From Brachionus rotundiformis (lineage: Eukaryota; Rotifera; Eurotatoria; Ploima; Brachionidae), in the NCBI GenBank assembly GCA_016802295.1, contig JAESIW010000109.1, positions 895,467 to 959,466 on the forward strand: 64,000 nucleotides of DNA, read 5' to 3'. This document shows positions 59,045 to 64,000 of this stretch, one piece after another. The first letter of the stretch is position 1, and each line of letters opens with the position of its first letter. The position numbers and the translations under genes were made by a program. Under the pieces are notes generated by a model. It was not told where the DNA came from. It saw only the letters and a program-made list of their open reading frames with translations, and did no database searches.

Positions 59045-60364
59045 TTAGCAAACTGACCGGAGTATAAATACTTTGTTAATAGTGTTTAAAAATATTCGCC
59101 TAATACTTGTATATATCAATATTTGAATCGCAAAGTAACCATGGTTACTTAACTTTGGCAAGTTTTTTTTAAAAAAAAGTTAAGAGAAATTAGAACTTTT
59201 TACTTTGAAAGATTTTATTTTTAAATTTTTAATTTATAAATAATTTTAAGTTGATTACCTAATAAATCAACAGACCTTATTTATTTTAATATACTACTCC
59301 AGTAATAAAATGTATTTGAATAAAAGTTTCAGCCATTATAATTTCAGCTAATAGATCAAAACATTTGATTTTTGAAATTAATATGTTCTCCAAAATGATA
59401 TACCTTAAAATATTTTCAAAAATTTTTATAAAAATTAGTCGATTTTCTGGTCAGTTTTCGAGATGACTGGCTAGCAATAATAATCAAAAAAATAATCTTT
59501 AAAGAATTACACTGTTCACTTGTTTAATTAACACGATTTGACACTTTTTATCTTATCTTTGGTAGATTTTGAAGAATTTCCATTCATCCAAATTGTTCTA
59601 TGGGTAAAATTTTGGATTAAATAATCGTTCATGGAAACTGATATTGAATACCAAATGCCAATCCTATTTAATCTTCAATTTAAATTTAAAAATAAAGCGA
59701 AAAATGTACCAGAAAATGGCAAAATTCGGTATTATTGTGGATGAATCGAATTTTATAAAATTTAACATCTGTATGGATATCCCAATTAAAAAATCTTCTT
59801 ATTGAAATAAAATTTTTAATTAAAATTATCTAAAAAGCTATCTAAAATTCCTATTTTTGTGATTTTTTTGTCAATTAGCTTTGATAAAAAATATTAGTCG
59901 AATAAAATTTCTATCTTTTATTATCAATAATCTATTTTTGTCTAATTAGTTACGAATTTACCAGAATTCTCACTTAAAATACTATCAATCCTTTTTATTA
60001 TTCTATTAATAATATTGAAATTTGTAGATTTAATTACTTGATAATGATCTTTCATTTAAAAAAGATTTGATAAAAAGGCATTGCTTATTTGTTAACAATA
60101 AAGAGATCACTTTAAAAAATATCTTTATATCTTTATACAAAATCAATAAGTTAATTACCAAATGGTTTCCACATTTAAACTTCAATTTTTGAGTTTTTTA
60201 CAAGGCTTTTTAAATTGTAAAATTAATCAAAAAAGAAAAAAAGAGAAAATATTTTATTATTTATTTTAATAATTAATTTATTTTAAAAAAATTGCTAACT
60301 TTTTTTAATATTACAACATATTTTTAATCTAAAAATTGGTATATTCTTATAATTATCAAATAAA
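59045..60364. other. Non-coding intergenic stretch
   Basis: Promoter side of ZSWIM2 and 3' side of MEIOC; no gene, RNA or structured repeat recognised. Confidence 0.5.
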
Positions 60365-61674
60365 TTAAATTAGTTTTATTTCTAATGTTTTGTCTAAAAA
60401 GTCTTGAACCTTTGTCTTGGTATCAAATAAATTTTCACCAGAATGAAGACTATAATTTAAATTTAAAATATTAAAAGCGCACCAAAGACAAGTGCGACAT
60501 TTTTTTGTCATAAAGCATAGCTCTTTTATTGCATTTGCCAAGTTCATTACATCATCATCGTCAAGATTATTTCTTCCATTATTTCTTTCCTGATTCCTAC
60601 TCAATTCAGTTTTTCTCTTTTCTTGAACAATTTTGGTACAATTGTACCAATTGGCTACAGTTTTAACTATATTATCATGAAATATTGTATTTTTTAAGTC
60701 GTCAAAGCCTGTAATTAAGTTAAAAACTCGAGAATGCTCTTTGAATGATTCATGGATCAGACGATCGACTCGAGACGGATTTGGATTCAAACGGGTTGAA
60801 TTTATTTGATTGAAATTTTTTTTTATTTTTAAAAAACTGACATCATTTTCTATCTAATTAATGAAATATTTAAAAAATAAAATTATCTATTAGCATTTTA
60901 TACTTTTTTCCTCTCATTTTCAAGACATTTGAGTTGTTCTAAGCATTCTTCAAGCCTAATGTGTAGCTCATTTGATGGTCCAGTTCTTCTATGGCTTCTA
61001 AAATTTTGTTGATTGGCATTCTTCGGGTATTTGTCAGTCTTACGCTCATTTAAAATAGTATTTTCAGTAGAAATCGGTACATAATTGGAAAACTGATATT
61101 GATTATTAATCTGGTTTGAATTTTGACTGAATGTCATTTCTTGGAAAGCCAGAGTTGTCATTAAGGCATTTTGTTGTTGGTATAGAAACATTTGCTGGTC
61201 TAAAGTCAAATTGGCCAATTGATGAGAAAAGCTGGGAGGATAGAGTATAGGCATTGCAAAGTTGGGGGCGTAGTTGGGCAAGTAATTTGGTATAACATCA
61301 AAAGAACCATTGTATGAATCATTACTTGAGCTCAAACTAACGCTTTGGTGATACAATTTGTCATTAATTGGCGCTTGAAAATACACTATTTGATTTTGAT
61401 TCTGGTTTTTGACTTGACTAAACGAATTGGAAAGAGTAACACTATTGCCACTAGCCATTAGACTTTTTTGAGCCTCATCATCGACGATTTTTGTGACCAT
61501 TTCATTCAAAGATTGGTACCGTTGTTCAGGCGGTAAACACATACTGTTGTTTAGCCAGCTTCTATCACCAAAGCTGTTGTTGAGCCAATTTTTGTCTTCT
61601 TTGCCATAAGATTGATTTAAACAGTTAAAATAGTTGTTTGGATTTCCGAATATTTGATGGCCTTGTGAAGACAT
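60365..61674 (-). CDS. MEIOC: Meiosis-specific coiled-coil protein MEIOC homologue
   Basis: Two exons, 61674-60904 and 60853-60365 (50-bp intron, phase 0), 419 residues. The N-terminal 220 residues are Asn/Gln/Ser-rich and disordered. The conserved region begins FRSHRRTGPSNELHIRLEEC (about 225), continues across the junction to NPSRVDRLIHESFKEHSRV, a basic VQEKRKTE segment and ANAIKELCFMTKKCRTCLWC near the C-terminus. This is the MEIOC family block. In mammals MEIOC works with the RNA helicase YTHDC2 to sustain meiotic prophase by controlling transcripts in the germ-cell cytoplasm. It is shorter than vertebrate MEIOC, mainly in the disordered N-terminus. The call is firm for the conserved block. 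Confidence 0.9.
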
Positions 61675-62867
61675 TTTTATTCGAAAAAATTATGCTTTCT
61701 ATAAAACTTTTAAAATTTAATTTCTGTATCCATAGTGAATAATGTAACATTTGGTAATAATTTATAAAATATTTTGTTCACTTAATTAGTTAATTATTTG
61801 GTCAATATTTAAAATGGAATTTTGTCTCTTGTTGATAAATTACATCAGTATTTTTGGAAATTAGACTGAGCCAAAATTTCTTAATTTTCTTTATAATAAT
61901 AAACGAAAACAAATGCTATATACAAATAAAAATATGAAATGTATAAGCTAATCACTGACATTTATTAGTGATAGTTTGGTACTTTAGAAATTTTTCTATA
62001 TCTCTCTCAGAAGGGCTATTTATTTTACATCATGGTTTTAGGATCTTTTTGAAGTGAATGTACCAGAAAATATTTAAGCCTAGTTGTGCTAAATAGGCTA
62101 AATTTACCTAAGCACATTTAAATAAAATAAAATTTTTTAATATTTTCAGCTTAAATATGAAAAACGGAATAGCGAAAACAGACTCAGGTCGTTCTAGTGT
62201 TAAAAAGCTAAAAAAGATTTGCTTAAGCATGCTTAAACGTGGAACTGGTTGGTGGTTATACATTGGCCACAAAATGATAATCAAATTAAGAAACATAAGG
62301 ACAATTTAGATTTAGCTTAGGTGCAGTATTACCTTTGAAAAAACCCATTTTACCAGGCTAAAATAAGATATCACCAAGTTCTCTATTTTCACCTTTGATT
62401 CAAATATTAAATAAAAAAAGAATCAAAATTTTAATATCAAATTTCGTTATTTAATTAAATTTTTTTTCAGATTTATCATTTTGATGAACATTTTAATAAC
62501 TAGATTTAAGCTATTTTAATTTTTTATTTATAAACAAGACAAGATAAAACTTTAAAATGATAAATGAACAGAAGATAATATAGGTTCAATATTATCTATT
62601 AATAAAAAATTACAAAAAATATTTTGAATAATATTTATTTACACAAGCAAACCAAAGGAATTTTTTTTAAACTAATTTTATATTGATCATATTTGGAAAG
62701 TGAAAAATTAAGGAGCAAAACTAAGAAAAAAATTTTCTTTCCAAATTAAATAATTAACAATATACTTAGATAAGGAGTTTTTTTCTAAAATAATATTTTC
62801 CAAAGCTTACCAAACTCGACACAAAAATTATTTAATTACAAGCGATTTAAAAAGAGCCTAATTTTTT
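61675..62867. other. Non-coding intergenic stretch
   Basis: No gene supported; a 62-codon minus frame near 62108-62296 has no similarity or codon structure to recommend it. Confidence 0.5.
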
Positions 62868-64000
62868 TTATTCATAAAGGGTTTTCCACATATCTGATAG
62901 ACAAACACTTGCATGAAATCTGAAAAAGATAGCCAATGGTGAAGAAACCGAGCTGACAATTGACCAAAACACAATATCATAATAATTCAATTGTATAGTG
63001 TTCATGTCATATTTTTTGACACTGAAAGTTTCGGACAACCACAAACTTACATCCAAAAGTATCAGCAGAGTAAGAAGTGATCTACCTGGTTTATTTTTTT
63101 TGACCCAGCGGTCAGTCGTGTACATTTTAAGACCTTCTATGATAAGAACTGTCTGAAGTGTCGCTTCTACAATAGAACTTATCTGAATTAAGATGGAAAG
63201 CACTTCTATGTAGCTTTCTATGCCATTGTCAATAAGAGCTATGATGCTGTAGAAGCCAAATATGTAAATTCCGGCTAGGCCAAGAATTGTCAATGTCTCG
63301 TTGTATCCAATGTCAAATTGAAGCTTGTATTTAAACTTGGACATTTTGAATTTAATCAAGATAAGGACCACTATGACAAATGAAAAGCAAACCAGAAACA
63401 ATTCAGTCACTTCACTAATTTTTACAGCTGTGGAAACATTTTCACTCTTATAGATAAAATAGATAATAAGAGAAATAAGTGTGAATAAGAGTGCGAATAT
63501 TCCGAGAAAGAGCCCAGTGGTAGATTTTCCACAATCAATGACAAATTGGTTAACATGACGCCTATCGTGGGAAAAGCTCGCGAATCTAGCTGCTTTGTCA
63601 TGAGTGGTCAAATGTGGCAAATTTGGATTGGTTATTTGTCTTGTTTTTTCATCGTTGCCAATGCCCCAGTTTCCATACTTATTGTTCAAATTGTATCGCT
63701 GCTCAATACTTGCCCAAAGGATGTAAAACACTGTCAAACACATTAAACTGTACTCTATGATACACGGGTATAGGTAAGGTCTGATTCTTTCCTGAGCGTC
63801 CAATATGCCGACAGAAATCTCCGAAGTAAATGACATGGTGTCAACACAGCCAAGTTGTTTCATTCGAAGCATTGACGAGTTGCTCAGACTGCCAAGTCTG
63901 GCGGTCAGTTCCCTCTCATAATGGTCATAGTTCTCTTCGATATGCTTTTTGGCCTCATCAATTGGCATGTGGTGATGACGTATTTCGTCCACAGTCTCGC
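62868..64000 (-). CDS. OTOP: Otopetrin proton channel, C-terminal part (5' end outside window)
   Basis: Open from the window edge to the stop at 62868-62870, 376 residues visible, continuing beyond 64000 upstream. Several transmembrane segments are visible. One is at about IEYSLMCLTVFYILWASIEQ, a pair lies at LFLGIFALLFTLISLIIYF and VTELFLVCFSFVIVVLILI, and others follow. The family signature at the end reads GRSLLTLLILLDVSLWLSETF and then SSPLAIFFRFHASVCLSDMW. Otopetrins are dimeric plasma-membrane proton channels used in acid sensing and, in vertebrates, otoconia formation; each subunit has 12 membrane helices, so roughly the C-terminal half is here. No intron is needed in the visible part. 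Confidence 0.93.
   Translation of the reverse strand, partial: ETVDEIRHHHMPIDEAKKHIEENYDHYERELTARLGSLSNSSMLRMKQLGCVDTMSFTSEISVGILDAQERIRPYLYPCIIEYSLMCLTVFYILWASIEQRYNLNNKYGNWGIGNDEKTRQITNPNLPHLTTHDKAARFASFSHDRRHVNQFVIDCGKSTTGLFLGIFALLFTLISLIIYFIYKSENVSTAVKISEVTELFLVCFSFVIVVLILIKFKMSKFKYKLQFDIGYNETLTILGLAGIYIFGFYSIIALIDNGIESYIEVLSILIQISSIVEATLQTVLIIEGLKMYTTDRWVKKNKPGRSLLTLLILLDVSLWLSETFSVKKYDMNTIQLNYYDIVFWSIVSSVSSPLAIFFRFHASVCLSDMWKTLYE

Noticed and set aside
63546..63746. 66-codon plus-strand frame
   Set aside because: Antisense to the otopetrin coding sequence.

Overview
The window is animal nuclear DNA. It is strongly AT-rich, and the genes are split by very small introns (about 47-66 bp, GT...AG) with a few long ones. 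The gene set (heparan-sulfate 6-O-sulfotransferase, CNK scaffold, NAB corepressor, otopetrin, MEIOC, ZSWIM2, DOMON/copper monooxygenase) is metazoan. Base composition, tiny introns and the mix of Mutator-like, Merlin-like and LINE remnants would fit a monogonont rotifer such as Brachionus. That placement is inference, not something the sequence proves.

Layout. 1-180: edge of a LINE. 1624-2616 (-): sulfotransferase. 3772-10639 (-): CNK scaffold gene (SAM-CRIC-PDZ-PH) with LINE debris and a foldback element in its introns. 10903-10974 (-): tRNA-Pro(TGG). 13347-16256 (+): secreted Ly6 + EGF + ShKT-repeat protein, interrupted by a 298-base assembly gap. About 16.3-21.4 kb: long non-coding stretch with GA/CT arrays in front of nab (21408-23989, +). 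27152-31171 (+): DOMON-DOMON-copper monooxygenase. 32031-34095 (+): mitochondrial-type arginyl-tRNA synthetase. 34192-34876 (+): PTTG1IP-like membrane protein.

From 35.0 to 56.4 kb the character changes. Two near-identical trypsin-like protease genes (36385-40531 and 49709-52524, both -) flank a transposon island of a Mutator-like element, a LINE 3' end, a Merlin-like element, a GC-rich repeat and a second Mutator-like copy. Two more Mutator-like copies follow the second protease. 56.6-64.0 kb is ordinary again: ZSWIM2 E3 ligase (-), MEIOC meiotic factor (-) and an otopetrin proton channel (-) running off the right edge.

Most exon structures were derived by hand from splice sites, reading-phase continuity and family conservation; the main models close in frame (for example CNK 1059 aa, RARS2 575 aa, monooxygenase 771 aa, protease A 659 aa). 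The exception is the Ly6-ShKT gene, which needs a one-base correction. The genes do not form an obvious pathway. The most interesting observation is that nab carries, between its two conserved NAB domains, a bipartite helix-turn-helix region resembling the DNA-binding part of a Tc1-type transposase.
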